The notes: generated by a model not told the origin, from the letters alone. A stretch of DNA of 16,421 nt from Alistipes sp. (GCA_009774895.1 VSOO01000015.1:1-16421); one strand, 5' to 3'. Numbered from the stretch's first letter, positions 6,518 to 15,150 are shown. A program made the numbers and translations.

Positions 6518-7867
6518 CTATTTCTTCGGCCCGTTGGCCGTCGCACGCGCACGGATGCGCCCCATGACGGTCTGTTTGCCGATGCGGATCCAGTCCAGCA
6601 GCGGCAGATACCCCGGGCACGTCGCCTGACAGCAGCCGCACTCGATGCACGAGGTGATGTCGTTCGCCTCCGCGATGTCCCACTCCTTGCGGCGCGAGCG
6701 CTTCGAGAGCAGGTAGGGCTCCAGCCCCATGGGGCAGACCGCGACGCAGCGGGCGCACTTGATGCAGGCCGAAGCCTCGCGGCGCACGGCATCGGCGCCG
6801 CTGAGGATCGTGATGCCCGAGCATCCCTTCGTCACGGGGGCCTCCGGCCGCACCACGGCGCGCCCCATCATCGGACCGCCGTTGATCGCCTTCACGTCGC
6901 CCTCGGGCATGCCGCCCGCCGCCTCGATGAGCGCCGACACGGGAGTGCCCAGACGCACGCGCAGGTTCTTCGGTTCGCGCAGGCCCTTGCCCGTCACGGT
7001 CACCACGCGCTCGACGAGGGGTTTGCGCTTCTGCACGGCCTCGTACACGGCCAGGGCCGTCGAGGCGTTGCACACCACCGCACCCACGTCGATCGGCAGC
7101 GCGGGCGGCGGCGGCACCTCGCGCCCCGTCACGGCCGCGATGAGCTGCTTCTCGCCGCCCTGCGGATATTTCACGCGCAGGGGCACGATCTCGATGCCCG
7201 CATGCCGCTCCGCCAGCTCCGCGAGCCGCGCGACGGCGTCGGGCTTGTTGTTCTCGATGCCGATCCACGCCCGATCCACGCCGAGGGCTTTCCGAAGGAT
7301 CGCAACGCCCACGAGCAGCTCCTCGCCGCGCTCAAGCATCACGCGATGGTCCGACGTGAGGTAGGGCTCGCACTCCACGCCGTTGATAATCAGGTATTCG
7401 ACTCTCTTTCCCGGCGGCACCGCAAGTTTCACGTGCGTGGGAAACGTCGCACCGCCCATGCCGACGATGCCCGCCTCGCGGATGCGGGCGACGATCTCGG
7501 CCGGCGCGAGATCGCACTCGCGCACGACGGCATCGGAGCGGTCGATTCCCTCGGCCCACTCGTCGCCCTCGCGCCGTATGACAATGGCTTTCTGACTCAG
7601 GCCCTGGGCATTGACGATCGCATCCACGGCCGTCACCGTGCCCGACACGGACGCATGGATATTGGCCGACATAAAGCCCGCACCCTCGGCGACGAGTTGC
7701 CCCGCGAGCACCCGGTCGCCCTTGGCGACGCGGGGTATGGCAGGCGCTCCGATATGCTGCGCGAGCGGAAGCGTCACCGTGTCGGGCAGCGCCATCTCCT
7801 CGACGGCCCGTCCTGCGCTCAGCTTGTTGTCCGACGGATGAATACCGCCGATCGGAAATGTCTTCAT
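6518..7867 (-). CDS. rnfC: Rnf complex ferredoxin:NAD-side subunit RnfC
   Basis: Encodes 449 residues. RnfC is the peripheral cytoplasmic subunit that binds FMN and NAD(H) and exchanges electrons with the iron-sulfur chain from RnfB. The N-terminal part (about 1-110) is the barrel-like domain; a nucleotide-binding domain follows, with GMGGATFPTHVK at 136-147 and INGVECEPYLTSDH at 161-174, both characteristic of RnfC and complex I 51-kDa proteins. Two [4Fe-4S] motifs lie at the end: Cys368, 371, 374, 378 and Cys407, 410, 413, 417, with an additional Cys412. The ATG at 7867 was chosen because MKTFPIGGIHPSDNK is the typical beginning, with an AAAAAGAGAT stretch directly upstream. The gene lies 189 bases downstream of rnfB. 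Confidence 0.95.
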   Translation of the reverse strand: MKTFPIGGIHPSDNKLSAGRAVEEMALPDTVTLPLAQHIGAPAIPRVAKGDRVLAGQLVAEGAGFMSANIHASVSGTVTAVDAIVNAQGLSQKAIVIRREGDEWAEGIDRSDAVVRECDLAPAEIVARIREAGIVGMGGATFPTHVKLAVPPGKRVEYLIINGVECEPYLTSDHRVMLERGEELLVGVAILRKALGVDRAWIGIENNKPDAVARLAELAERHAGIEIVPLRVKYPQGGEKQLIAAVTGREVPPPPALPIDVGAVVCNASTALAVYEAVQKRKPLVERVVTVTGKGLREPKNLRVRLGTPVSALIEAAGGMPEGDVKAINGGPMMGRAVVRPEAPVTKGCSGITILSGADAVRREASACIKCARCVAVCPMGLEPYLLSKRSRRKEWDIAEANDITSCIECGCCQATCPGYLPLLDWIRIGKQTVMGRIRARATANGPKK

Positions 7868-8056
7868 ATCTCTTTTTCGGTTGTTGTCGATTTCCGGCCC
7901 GCACGCCGCACCGGCTTTCCCTGCGGCAATCCCGCGCTCCGGCGGCGACTTCCCGCAGCCGCGGCCGCACATCACCCGCCGCCTCGGTCCGCACCTCGGT
8001 CCCGAGGCGCAAGGCTCGCCCCCGTTCGGACCGCACACAAGCCGCGGCCGTCCGCG
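7868..8056. other. gap between rnfB and rnfC
   Basis: These 189 bases contain no supported gene. The leftward frame that runs into rnfC is open here, but its Arg/Cys/Gly-rich translation lacks similarity to RnfC. The hexamer CCGCAC (GTGCGG in the direction of transcription) occurs five times, at 7899, 7906, 7965, 7989 and 8031, and CCTCGG-TC-CCGAGG forms a small inverted repeat at about 7994-8007. No -7 box was seen. An unrecognised leader or processing site is possible. Confidence 0.4.
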
Positions 8057-8965
8057 CTACGCCTTGCCGGCGTCCGGCGCAGCCGCACCCTCGCCCCCCG
8101 GCGCACGCACCGGAGCCTCACCGGGCGTCGGCCTGGGATCGCGCGGCAGCGGCTCCATGTTCACCAAGCGTATGGCGCCCGTGGGGCATTCGTTCACGCA
8201 CTTGCGGCAGAGCTTGCACCGCAGGGGGTCGATGTATGCCAGGTTGTTTTCCAGCACGATCGCATCGAACGGGCACACTTTCACGCATTTGCCGCATCCG
8301 ATGCAGCCCGCCTTGCAGGCCTTCATGACCGCGGCGCCCCGGTCGTGCGACATGCACGCCACATACACCGCACGCTCCCTGGGCCACCGCTTGCGCAGCT
8401 CGATGATCCGGCGCGGACACGCCTTCACGCAGGCGCCGCACGCCGTGCAGCGCTCGGGGTCCACCACGGGAAGCCCCGTTTCGGGGTCGATGCGCAGGGC
8501 ATCGAACGCACAGACCTCCACGCAGTCGCCGTATCCCAGACAACCGTAGGCGCACGCCGTCTCGCCCGCATAGAGCGCCGAAGCCACGGCGCACGAACGC
8601 ACGCCGTCGAACCGGTTCGTATGCGGACGTTTCGCACACGTGCCGCCGCAGCGCACCGTCGCCGTCTGCGCCTCGACCTCGGGCGCCGACTTGCCCAGAT
8701 AGGCCGCCACGCGCTTCATGCACTCGGCACCGCCCACCGGACAGTAGAGACCCGCAATGTCGTCGCGCCCCACGAGCGCATCGGCCAGGCCGCGGCAGCC
8801 GGCGAATCCGCAGCCGCCGCAATTCGCACCGGGCAGCATCCGCTCCACCTCGTCGATGCGGGGGTCCTCCTCCACGCGGAACCGGCGCGCCACGAAAAAG
8901 AGCACCAGCGCTGCGAGAACGCCCAACGAACACAAGGTCAGCACCGTGATGAGCAATGTTTCCAT
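8057..8965 (-). CDS. rnfB: Rnf complex iron-sulfur subunit RnfB
   Basis: Encodes 302 residues. An N-terminal membrane anchor (about 4-26) is followed by the RnfB-type cluster domain with Cys49, 52, 57 and 75 (LPGANCGGCGFAGC), then ferredoxin-like [4Fe-4S] motifs around Cys138-152, Cys173-183, Cys217-231 and Cys250-260. RnfB accepts electrons from reduced ferredoxin and passes them on to RnfC and the membrane subunits. This is the long, many-cluster form known from anaerobes. The C-terminal 30 residues, after Val268-Asn269, are rich in Pro, Gly and Ala and probably flexible. The start codon overlaps the stop of the RseC-like gene as TAATG, suggesting coupled translation. Confidence 0.95.
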   Translation of the reverse strand: METLLITVLTLCSLGVLAALVLFFVARRFRVEEDPRIDEVERMLPGANCGGCGFAGCRGLADALVGRDDIAGLYCPVGGAECMKRVAAYLGKSAPEVEAQTATVRCGGTCAKRPHTNRFDGVRSCAVASALYAGETACAYGCLGYGDCVEVCAFDALRIDPETGLPVVDPERCTACGACVKACPRRIIELRKRWPRERAVYVACMSHDRGAAVMKACKAGCIGCGKCVKVCPFDAIVLENNLAYIDPLRCKLCRKCVNECPTGAIRLVNMEPLPRDPRPTPGEAPVRAPGGEGAAAPDAGKA

Positions 8966-9387
8966 TATCGTCTGGTTATTGTGAAATGAATCGTTTGTTC
9001 AATCCTCCGCCGCAGCAGCCGCAGCACCCCGAAATAAAGGCCCACGGCTGCGAGCGCCCCCATGGCCGCCGCACCGTCGCCGCAGCCAGCCCCGTGCAGG
9101 GCCGCCAGCACGACCAGCAGCACGCCGAGCGAACCTCCGTAGGCCAGCAGCACGGCACGGCCGCCCGCACGGTGCGTCACGCCCACGCGCACGGCATCGC
9201 CCGGAGCATACCCCCCGGCCGCAGCCCCGCGCACGGCGACGATGCGCTCGCGCGCACCCTCCGCGCCGCAGGCCTGGCGGGCCCGGCAGCTGCCGCACGC
9301 CTCCGAGGCGGCGATCCGCACGTACACCGTATCTCCGGCGATCCGCTCCACCGCACCGTCGTGCACTATGTTCCGTTCTGCTTTCAT
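8965..9387 (-). CDS. RseC/SoxR-reducing-system family protein, first gene of the rnf operon
   Basis: Encodes 140 residues. The N-terminal half is a small beta-rich domain with the cysteine cluster Cys31, Cys34, Cys40 (CGSCRARQACG), typical of the RseC/MucC family. Two hydrophobic segments follow at about 78-98 and 107-124, with a basic end. Members often precede rnfB in Bacteroidota; in gammaproteobacteria RseC belongs to the Rsx/Rnf system that keeps SoxR reduced and also acts in sigma-E control. The role here is probably in maturation or function of the Rnf complex, which is inference. The ATG at 9387 was preferred to one ten codons earlier because the family domain begins directly after it. 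Confidence 0.82.
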   Translation of the reverse strand: MKAERNIVHDGAVERIAGDTVYVRIAASEACGSCRARQACGAEGARERIVAVRGAAAGGYAPGDAVRVGVTHRAGGRAVLLAYGGSLGVLLVVLAALHGAGCGDGAAAMGALAAVGLYFGVLRLLRRRIEQTIHFTITRR

Positions 9388-9589
9388 CTCTCGGTCATGT
9401 CGGGTTGCGAGCCGCATCTGCGTCCTGCCCTGTCCGCTCCGTCCATCCTGTCAGCCCTTTGCTCCGTCTGCCCTGACCGACCTTTCGGTCCGCCGGGCTC
9501 CGCGATCGCGCCCCGGCGCCCGGAGCGCCGAAACAGGCACAGCCGACGGAGCGAGCGTCTGCAAAATCCGCTCCGCAAGCCCGCGGCGG
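9388..9589. other. intergenic region before the rnf operon
   Basis: These 202 bases lie between the nadE stop and the first rnf-operon gene, both leftward. No TAnnTTTG box could be found, although it would be expected if the operon had its own housekeeping promoter. A small hairpin GACC-GAAA-GGTC (leftward sense) lies at about 9478-9490 without a T run. Either rnf is transcribed from the nadE promoter, or it uses a promoter type not recognised here. Confidence 0.4.
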
Positions 9590-11167
9590 CTAATCGCCGT
9601 AGCGGTTGGTCAGCGGCATGAGGCGTTCGTGCCCGAACGCACAGGTCGAAAGACGCAGCACGGGCGGGAACTGGTAGCGTTTCTTCTCGTTGCGCATGAT
9701 CATCGAATGGATCTTCTCCACCACCTCCGAGTCGAAGCCCGCATTGACGATCTCCTCGCGGTGCTGCCCCTCCTCGATCATGCGGTAGAGGATGGCGTCC
9801 ACCACCTCGTAGGGCGGCAGGATGTCGCTGTCCTTCTGGTCGGGACGGAGTTCCGACGAGGGCTCCTTGCGGAGGACGCTCTCGGGAATTGGGTCGCCCA
9901 GCGTGCGGTTGATGTAACGCGCCAGGTCGTACATTTCGCTCTTGTAGAGGTCGCCCGTGGGGCTGAACGCGCCCGCCGTATCGCCGTAGAGCGTGCAGAG
10001 GCCCAGGGCGTTCTCGCTCTTGTTCGAGGAGTTGAGCAGCACGTATCCCGTCTTGTTCTGCAACGCCATCAGCAGCACCGTGCGGATGCGGGTCTGGATG
10101 TTCTCCTCCGTCGAGTCGAACTCCGTGCCGCCCGTCACGGGCTTGAGCGTATCGACTACGCTGGTATAGATCTCGTTGATCGGAATGACGTTGTATTCGA
10201 TGCCGAGCGCCTCGGCCACCACCTTGGCGTCCTCGACCGAGTGGTCGCTCGAAAAATGCGACGGCATGAGCAGCGCACGCACGTTCGTGCGGCCCAGCGC
10301 CGCCACGGCCAGGCAGGCCGTCACCGCCGAGTCGATGCCGCCCGAAAGACCCACGGCGGCCTTGGTGTAACCGTTCTTCAGATAGAAGTCGCGAAGACCG
10401 CACACCGCGGCCTCGTAAACCAGACGCGTGCGATCGCCCGACGATGGAACCGCCACCGGCGCGGCCGGCGCCTCCGTATCGAAGACCGCGAGGTCCTCCT
10501 CGAAGCTCTTCATCATCAGACACAGCTCGCCGCGGCGGTTGATGGCCCCCGACGTGCCGTCGTACACGATCTCCGTATTGCCGCCCACCTGATTCGCCAT
10601 CACGAGGTTCTTGCCCTCGACGAAAGCCAGGTCGCGCATCATCTCGTAGCGGCGCGTCATCGTGCCGCGTCCGTAGCGGCGGGCGTTGATCGAAAGGATG
10701 GTTTCCACCGAACTGTCGCAGTCGTGGATGCGACGCAGGTCGTCGCCCACGACGATGGCGCACTTGTGCCCCTTGATCGTCACGTACTCATACCCTTTCG
10801 AGGGTACGACGAAGCCCATCTCGCGACGGGCCGTGATGTACTTCTTGCCTACGTAGCGCAGCACCTTGCGGTCCTGGATCAGCGCCGCGGCGCTGATCGT
10901 GCCTTCGGCCGTGAGGATCGGCAGCCCCACGATCGCCGCGATGTCGTCGCAGCACGACGCGATCTGCACGAGCGCGTCTTCGCACAGTTCGAGGAATGTG
11001 GTCTTGCGCAGCAGATCGAAAGCCGGCGTACCGCTCACCGCCTGCTCGGCGAAGAGCACCAGATCGGCGCCGAGTCCCTTGGCTCGGGTGATGGAATCAA
11101 TGATTTTCGACGTATTGCCGTCGATATCCCCGACCGTATAGTTCAGCTGGGCAATTGCTATCTTCAT
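9590..11167 (-). CDS. nadE: NAD+ synthase, two-domain form with a degenerate glutaminase domain
   Basis: Encodes 525 residues. NadE amidates deamido-NAD to NAD+ using ATP, the last step of NAD synthesis. The synthetase domain (about 245-525) is complete: the ATP loop GLSGGIDSAV at 273-282, the SNKSENALG segment at 381-389, TLYGDTAGAFSPTGDLYKSE at 392-411, SSELRPDQKDSDILPPYE at 437-454 and a C-terminal TNRYG. The N-terminal domain (about 1-230) has the nitrilase fold used by related enzymes to release ammonia from glutamine. There the Glu41 and Lys108/109 positions of the Glu-Lys-Cys triad can be aligned, but the usual ICEDLW reads VGDDLR, so residue 141 is Gly (codon GGC) where the nucleophilic Cys should be. 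LPNY after the Lys is also changed to ITAR. The enzyme may therefore depend on free ammonia. It has its own promoter. Confidence 0.93.
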   Translation of the reverse strand: MKIAIAQLNYTVGDIDGNTSKIIDSITRAKGLGADLVLFAEQAVSGTPAFDLLRKTTFLELCEDALVQIASCCDDIAAIVGLPILTAEGTISAAALIQDRKVLRYVGKKYITARREMGFVVPSKGYEYVTIKGHKCAIVVGDDLRRIHDCDSSVETILSINARRYGRGTMTRRYEMMRDLAFVEGKNLVMANQVGGNTEIVYDGTSGAINRRGELCLMMKSFEEDLAVFDTEAPAAPVAVPSSGDRTRLVYEAAVCGLRDFYLKNGYTKAAVGLSGGIDSAVTACLAVAALGRTNVRALLMPSHFSSDHSVEDAKVVAEALGIEYNVIPINEIYTSVVDTLKPVTGGTEFDSTEENIQTRIRTVLLMALQNKTGYVLLNSSNKSENALGLCTLYGDTAGAFSPTGDLYKSEMYDLARYINRTLGDPIPESVLRKEPSSELRPDQKDSDILPPYEVVDAILYRMIEEGQHREEIVNAGFDSEVVEKIHSMIMRNEKKRYQFPPVLRLSTCAFGHERLMPLTNRYGD

Positions 11168-11197
11168 CTATCGCAGAATTAGTCCGATGTTACGCAA

Positions 11198-11226
11198 CAA
11201 AGGTAGCAATAAATCGCGAAAACAAA
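11198..11226 (-). promoter_or_regulatory. promoter of nadE
   Basis: Read leftward, TTTG (11226-11223) is followed by 17 bases and TACCTTTG (11205-11198), within the spacing range reported for Bacteroidota promoters. The predicted start is near 11194, giving a leader of about 26 bases before the ATG at 11167. The same transcript may extend into the rnf operon, as no terminator is evident after nadE. Confidence 0.7.
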
Positions 11227-11374
11227 ACGGAACCGTCGTGAAAATTGCATCCGGGCCGATTTGCGCCGCGAAGCCCCCGGCACCGCCCGCCCGCGCCACG
11301 GCACGTTTCCCCGACGCGTTCCTGTCCGTGTCTCGGCCCGTGCCTCCGACCGCAGCTCGGCCTCTGCCCGGCAC

Positions 11375-11413
11375 AAAAAAAACGGAGCCGGAACACTGCG
11401 GTTCCGGCTCCGT
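11375..11413 (-). terminator. Rho-independent terminator of nifJ
   Basis: A perfect 13-bp inverted repeat (11382-11394 with 11401-11413) with a 6-base loop ends in a run of eight Ts in the leftward direction. It starts 17 bases beyond the nifJ stop codon. This separates nifJ from the nadE-rnf block downstream. Confidence 0.93.
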
Positions 11414-11430
11414 CGCTGTTGCGATGCGGA

Positions 11431-14400
11431 TCAATACTCGATCTTGCTGCGGCGCACGTAGCCGTTGTAACGCCACTTGGCATTCTCCTCGGCTGCGGCG
11501 AAGAGCTCGTCGGCCTCGGCGGGGAACGCCTTCTTGAGCGACGTATAGCGCACCTCCTTCATCAGGAAGTCGCGGAACTTCGACCAGTCAGGCTCCTTCG
11601 AGTCGAGCACGAAGGGGTTCTTGCCCTCGGCTTCGAGCTGCGGGTTGTAGTGCCACAGGTGCCAGTAGCCGCACTCCACGGCCTGCTTGCCCACGGTCTG
11701 CGTGCGGGTCATGCCGCCCTTGATGCCGTGGTTGATGCAGGGCGCGTAGGCGATCACCAGCGAGGGACCGGGATAGGCCTCGGCCTCCTTCAGCACGTTC
11801 ATGAGCTGCTGCTGCGACGCACCGATCGACACCTGCGCCACGTATACGTAGCCGTAGGTCATGGCGATGGCGCCCAGATCCTTCTTGCGGACGCGCTTGC
11901 CGGCCGACGCGAACTTGGCCACGGCACCCACCGGCGTCGATTTCGACGACTGACCGCCCGTGTTGGAATATACCTCGGTGTCCACCACGAGGATGTTGAT
12001 GTCGGCACCCGACGCCAGCACGTGGTCCACGCCGCCGAAGCCGATGTCGTAACCCCAGCCGTCGCCGCCGATGATCCACTGCGACTTCTTCACGAGCCAG
12101 TCGCGGGCTTCGAGGATGCGCTTGCAGTAGTCGCAGCCGCAGGCTTCGAGCTGCGGCAGGAGCCGTGCCGTCACCTCGGCCGAACCGGCCGCCGAACCGC
12201 GTGCCGCGATCCACTCCTTCATGGTCTGCTTCAGCTCGTCGGAGCACTTTTCGCACCCGGCGATCGCCTCCTCCATGGTCTTCTGAATGCCGTCACGGAG
12301 CTTCTCCACGCCCGTGTGCATGCCCAGACCGAACTCGGCGTTGTCCTCGAAGAGCGAGTTGGCCCATGCCGGACCGCGGCCCGAAGCGTCGGTGCAGTAG
12401 GGCGTCGAGGGTGCCGAACCCGAGTAGATCGAGGTGCAGCCCGTGGCGTTGGCCACCATCATGCGGTCGCCGAAGAGCTGCGAAATGGCCTTGATGTAGG
12501 GCGTCTCGCCGCAGCCGGCGCAGGCGCCCGAGAACTCGAACAGCGGCTGTGCGAACTGGAGGTTCTTCACGCTCCTGGTCTTGTCCACCACCTGCTTGTA
12601 GCCGATGCGGCCGTTCAGGTAGTTCCAGTGCGCGCACTCCTCCATCTGGCTTTCGAGCGGCTTCATGACGAGCGCCTTCTCCTTGGCCGGGCAGACATCC
12701 ACGCAGTTGCCGCAGCCCGTACAGTCGAGCGGCGTCACCTGGATGCGGAACTTATACTCCTTGGTCTCGCCCAGGCCCTGCTTCCATGCGGCGCCCGAAG
12801 CCTCGGCTTCGGCCTCCGTCGCCAGGAACGGACGGATTGCGGCGTGGGGGCAGACATAGGCGCACTGGTTGCACTGGATGCAGTTCTCGATCTGCCACTC
12901 GGGCACGTTCACGGCGATGCCGCGCTTCTCGTAGGCGGCCGTGCCGTTGTCCCACGTGCCGTCCTCGCGGCCGTTGAAGGCCGACACGGGCAGCTGATCG
13001 CCCTTGAGGGCGTTGATCGGATCGACGATCGAGCGCACGAACGCCGGACGCGAAGCGTCGGCGCAGTGTGCGTCGGCGCACGCCTTCACCTCGATCGAGG
13101 CCCACTCGGCGGGCACCTCCACCTTCTCCACGGCGTTGCCGCCGGCATCCACGGCCGCATAGTTCATGTTCACGATGTCCTCGCCCTTCTTGCCGTAGGA
13201 CTTGAGGATGGCGTGCTTCATCTCCTCCACGGCCTTCTCGAACGGAATGACGTTCGCGATCTTGAAGAATGCCGACTGCATGATCGTGTTGGTGCGCGAG
13301 CCCAGGCCGAGCTCGGCGGCGATCTTCGTGGCGTTGATGATGTAGAAGTTGATCTTGTTCTTCGCGAGGAAGACCTTCATGTGGTCGGGCAGCGTAGCGC
13401 ACGTGGCGGCTGCGTCGTGCACCGAGTTGAGCAGGAACGAACCGCCGGGCTTCAGGCCCTTCAGCACGTCGTACTTGTCCACGTACGAGGGCACGTGGCA
13501 CGCCACGAAGTCGGGCGTGGTCACCAGATAGGGCGACGTGATGGGCAGGTCGCCGAAGCGCAGGTGCGACGAGGTGTAGCCGCCCGACTTCTTCGAGTCG
13601 TAGGCGAAATAGGCCTGGCAGTACTTGTCGGTCGTGCCGCCGATGATCTTGATCGAGTTCTTGTTGGCACCCACCGTGCCGTCGGCGCCCAGGCCGAAGA
13701 AGAGGGCCTCGAACGTGCCGGGCTTGGCGAGCGAAATCTCCTCGCCCACGGGCAGCGAACGGAAGGTCACGTCGTCCGTGATTCCCACCGTGAACTGGTT
13801 GCGGGGCTCGGCGGCCGAGAGGTTCTCGTACACGGCGAGCATCTGCGCCGGCGTGGTATCCTTCGACGAAAGACCGTAGCGACCGCCGATGATGAGCGGC
13901 TTGTTCCGTGACGTTGCGAATGCCTCCACCACGTCGAAGTAGAGGGGATCGCCGTTGGCTCCGGGCTCCTTCGTGCGGTCGAGCACGCAGATGCGGCGCA
14001 CACTGCTGGGCATCACGGCCATGAGGTACTTCACCGAGAACGGACGGTAGAGGTGCACCGTCACCACGCCGACCTTGCGGCCCTGCGCCGTGAGGTAGTC
14101 CACGGTCTCCTTCAGCGTCTCGGTCACCGAACCCATCGCCACGACCACCTCCTCGGCATCCTCGGCGCCGTAGTAGGTGAAAGGCTTGTATTCGCGGCCC
14201 GTGATCTTGGAGATCTCGGCCATCGTCTCGGCCACCATGTCGGGCACGGCGTCGTAGAACTTGTTCGAAGCCTCGCGCGTCTGGAAGTAGATGTCGGGGT
14301 TCTGCGCCGTACCGCGCGTCACGGGGTGCTCGGGATTCAGCGCACGGCGGCGGAACTCGCGGAGCGCATCGCGGTCGAAGAGGGCCGTGAGCGACGCCTC

Positions 14401-14964
14401 GTCGATCAGCTCGATCTTCTGGATCTCGTGCGAAGTGCGGAATCCGTCGAAGAAGTGCATGAAGGGCACGCGCGAACGCAGCGCCACGATGTGGGCCACG
14501 CCCGCCAGATCCATCACCTCCTGCACGGACGAGGTGGCCAGCATGGCGAAGCCGGTCTGGCGTGCGGCCATGACGTCCTGGTGGTCGCCGAAGATCGACA
14601 GCGACTGCGCGGCCAGCGCACGCGCCGACACGTGGAACACGCAGGGCAGCAGCTCGCCCGCGATCTTGTACATATTGGGGATCATCAGCAGGAGGCCCTG
14701 CGACGCGGTGAAGGTGGAGGTGAGGGCACCGCTCTGCAACGAGCCGTGCACGGCGCCCGCGGCGCCGGCCTCCGACTGCATCTCGACGACCTTCACGGTT
14801 TCGCCGAATATGTTTTTGCGGCCCTGTGCCGCCCACTCGTCCACCAGCTCGGCCATGGTCGAGGAGGGGGTGATGGGATAGATGGCCGCCACTTCCGAGA
14901 ACATGTATGCCACGTGAGCCGCCGCATAGTTGCCGTCACAAGTGATGAATTTCTTTTCTGCCAT
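11431..14964 (-). CDS. nifJ: pyruvate:ferredoxin (flavodoxin) oxidoreductase
   Basis: Encodes 1177 residues, the normal length of the single-chain enzyme. It converts pyruvate and CoA to acetyl-CoA and CO2 and reduces ferredoxin or flavodoxin, using thiamine diphosphate and three [4Fe-4S] clusters, in the cytoplasm of anaerobes. The N-terminal domain begins with the typical YPITPSSTMAE (about residues 34-44). Two ferredoxin-type motifs lie at about 691-703 (CIQCNQCAYVCP) and 741-753 (CTGCGNCVDVCP). Cysteines for the proximal cluster begin with CAGCGETPY at about 810. The thiamine-binding stretch GDGWGYDIGFGG lies near 960, followed by the metal-binding EVYSNTGGQ. The start at 14964 gives the usual MAEKKFITCDGN beginning. 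The gene is monocistronic, with its own promoter and terminator. Its reduced ferredoxin is the natural substrate of the Rnf complex encoded nearby. Confidence 0.97.
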   Translation of the reverse strand: MAEKKFITCDGNYAAAHVAYMFSEVAAIYPITPSSTMAELVDEWAAQGRKNIFGETVKVVEMQSEAGAAGAVHGSLQSGALTSTFTASQGLLLMIPNMYKIAGELLPCVFHVSARALAAQSLSIFGDHQDVMAARQTGFAMLATSSVQEVMDLAGVAHIVALRSRVPFMHFFDGFRTSHEIQKIELIDEASLTALFDRDALREFRRRALNPEHPVTRGTAQNPDIYFQTREASNKFYDAVPDMVAETMAEISKITGREYKPFTYYGAEDAEEVVVAMGSVTETLKETVDYLTAQGRKVGVVTVHLYRPFSVKYLMAVMPSSVRRICVLDRTKEPGANGDPLYFDVVEAFATSRNKPLIIGGRYGLSSKDTTPAQMLAVYENLSAAEPRNQFTVGITDDVTFRSLPVGEEISLAKPGTFEALFFGLGADGTVGANKNSIKIIGGTTDKYCQAYFAYDSKKSGGYTSSHLRFGDLPITSPYLVTTPDFVACHVPSYVDKYDVLKGLKPGGSFLLNSVHDAAATCATLPDHMKVFLAKNKINFYIINATKIAAELGLGSRTNTIMQSAFFKIANVIPFEKAVEEMKHAILKSYGKKGEDIVNMNYAAVDAGGNAVEKVEVPAEWASIEVKACADAHCADASRPAFVRSIVDPINALKGDQLPVSAFNGREDGTWDNGTAAYEKRGIAVNVPEWQIENCIQCNQCAYVCPHAAIRPFLATEAEAEASGAAWKQGLGETKEYKFRIQVTPLDCTGCGNCVDVCPAKEKALVMKPLESQMEECAHWNYLNGRIGYKQVVDKTRSVKNLQFAQPLFEFSGACAGCGETPYIKAISQLFGDRMMVANATGCTSIYSGSAPSTPYCTDASGRGPAWANSLFEDNAEFGLGMHTGVEKLRDGIQKTMEEAIAGCEKCSDELKQTMKEWIAARGSAAGSAEVTARLLPQLEACGCDYCKRILEARDWLVKKSQWIIGGDGWGYDIGFGGVDHVLASGADINILVVDTEVYSNTGGQSSKSTPVGAVAKFASAGKRVRKKDLGAIAMTYGYVYVAQVSIGASQQQLMNVLKEAEAYPGPSLVIAYAPCINHGIKGGMTRTQTVGKQAVECGYWHLWHYNPQLEAEGKNPFVLDSKEPDWSKFRDFLMKEVRYTSLKKAFPAEADELFAAAEENAKWRYNGYVRRSKIEY

Positions 14965-15035
14965 AATTCGCTAAAAAGTTAAATATCCGTTTGTTGTATC
15001 GTTCAATGACTTCAATTCGCGCTTTCGGCGCACCG

Positions 15036-15043
15036 CAAAGGTA
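15036..15043 (-). promoter_or_regulatory. -7 box of the nifJ promoter
   Basis: Read leftward this is TACCTTTG, identical to the box before nadE. No good TTTG is found 17-23 bases further upstream, so the -33 element is weak or absent. The predicted start is near 15032, giving a leader of about 67 bases, longer than those of the other genes here. Confidence 0.55.
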
Positions 15044-15142
15044 CGAATTTCGTGCGAAACCGCGCATAATTTATAACAAAAAAGGCAGAAAAACCGCGCC
15101 CTCCGCAGCGCCGGACGGTGCGGAATTTGCCCGGTTTTTCGC

Positions 15143-15150
15143 TACCTTTG
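15143..15150 (+). promoter_or_regulatory. -7 box of the M16 peptidase gene
   Basis: TACCTTTG lies only 8 bases before the ATG at 15159, so the transcript would start about 5 bases before the start codon, nearly leaderless. A TTTG occurs at 15126-15129, but only 13 bases away, closer than normal. The divergent nifJ box is about 100 bases to the left. Confidence 0.55.

Noticed and set aside
5663..8989. Very long rightward open frame across the rnf genes
   Set aside because: It is antisense to rnfD, rnfC and rnfB, its translation is His/Arg-rich without family signatures, and open antisense frames are common in GC-rich DNA.
9478..9490. Terminator between nadE and the rnf operon
   Set aside because: The GACC-GAAA-GGTC hairpin has only four pairs and no T run, so it is too weak to call a terminator.
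9242..11182. Long rightward open frame antisense to nadE
   Set aside because: It is a shadow of the nadE coding strand, with an Arg/His/Val-rich translation and no recognisable domain.
11245..13911. Long rightward open frame antisense to nifJ
   Set aside because: The nifJ strand encodes a complete, highly conserved enzyme; the antisense translation resembles nothing and starts in the terminator region.
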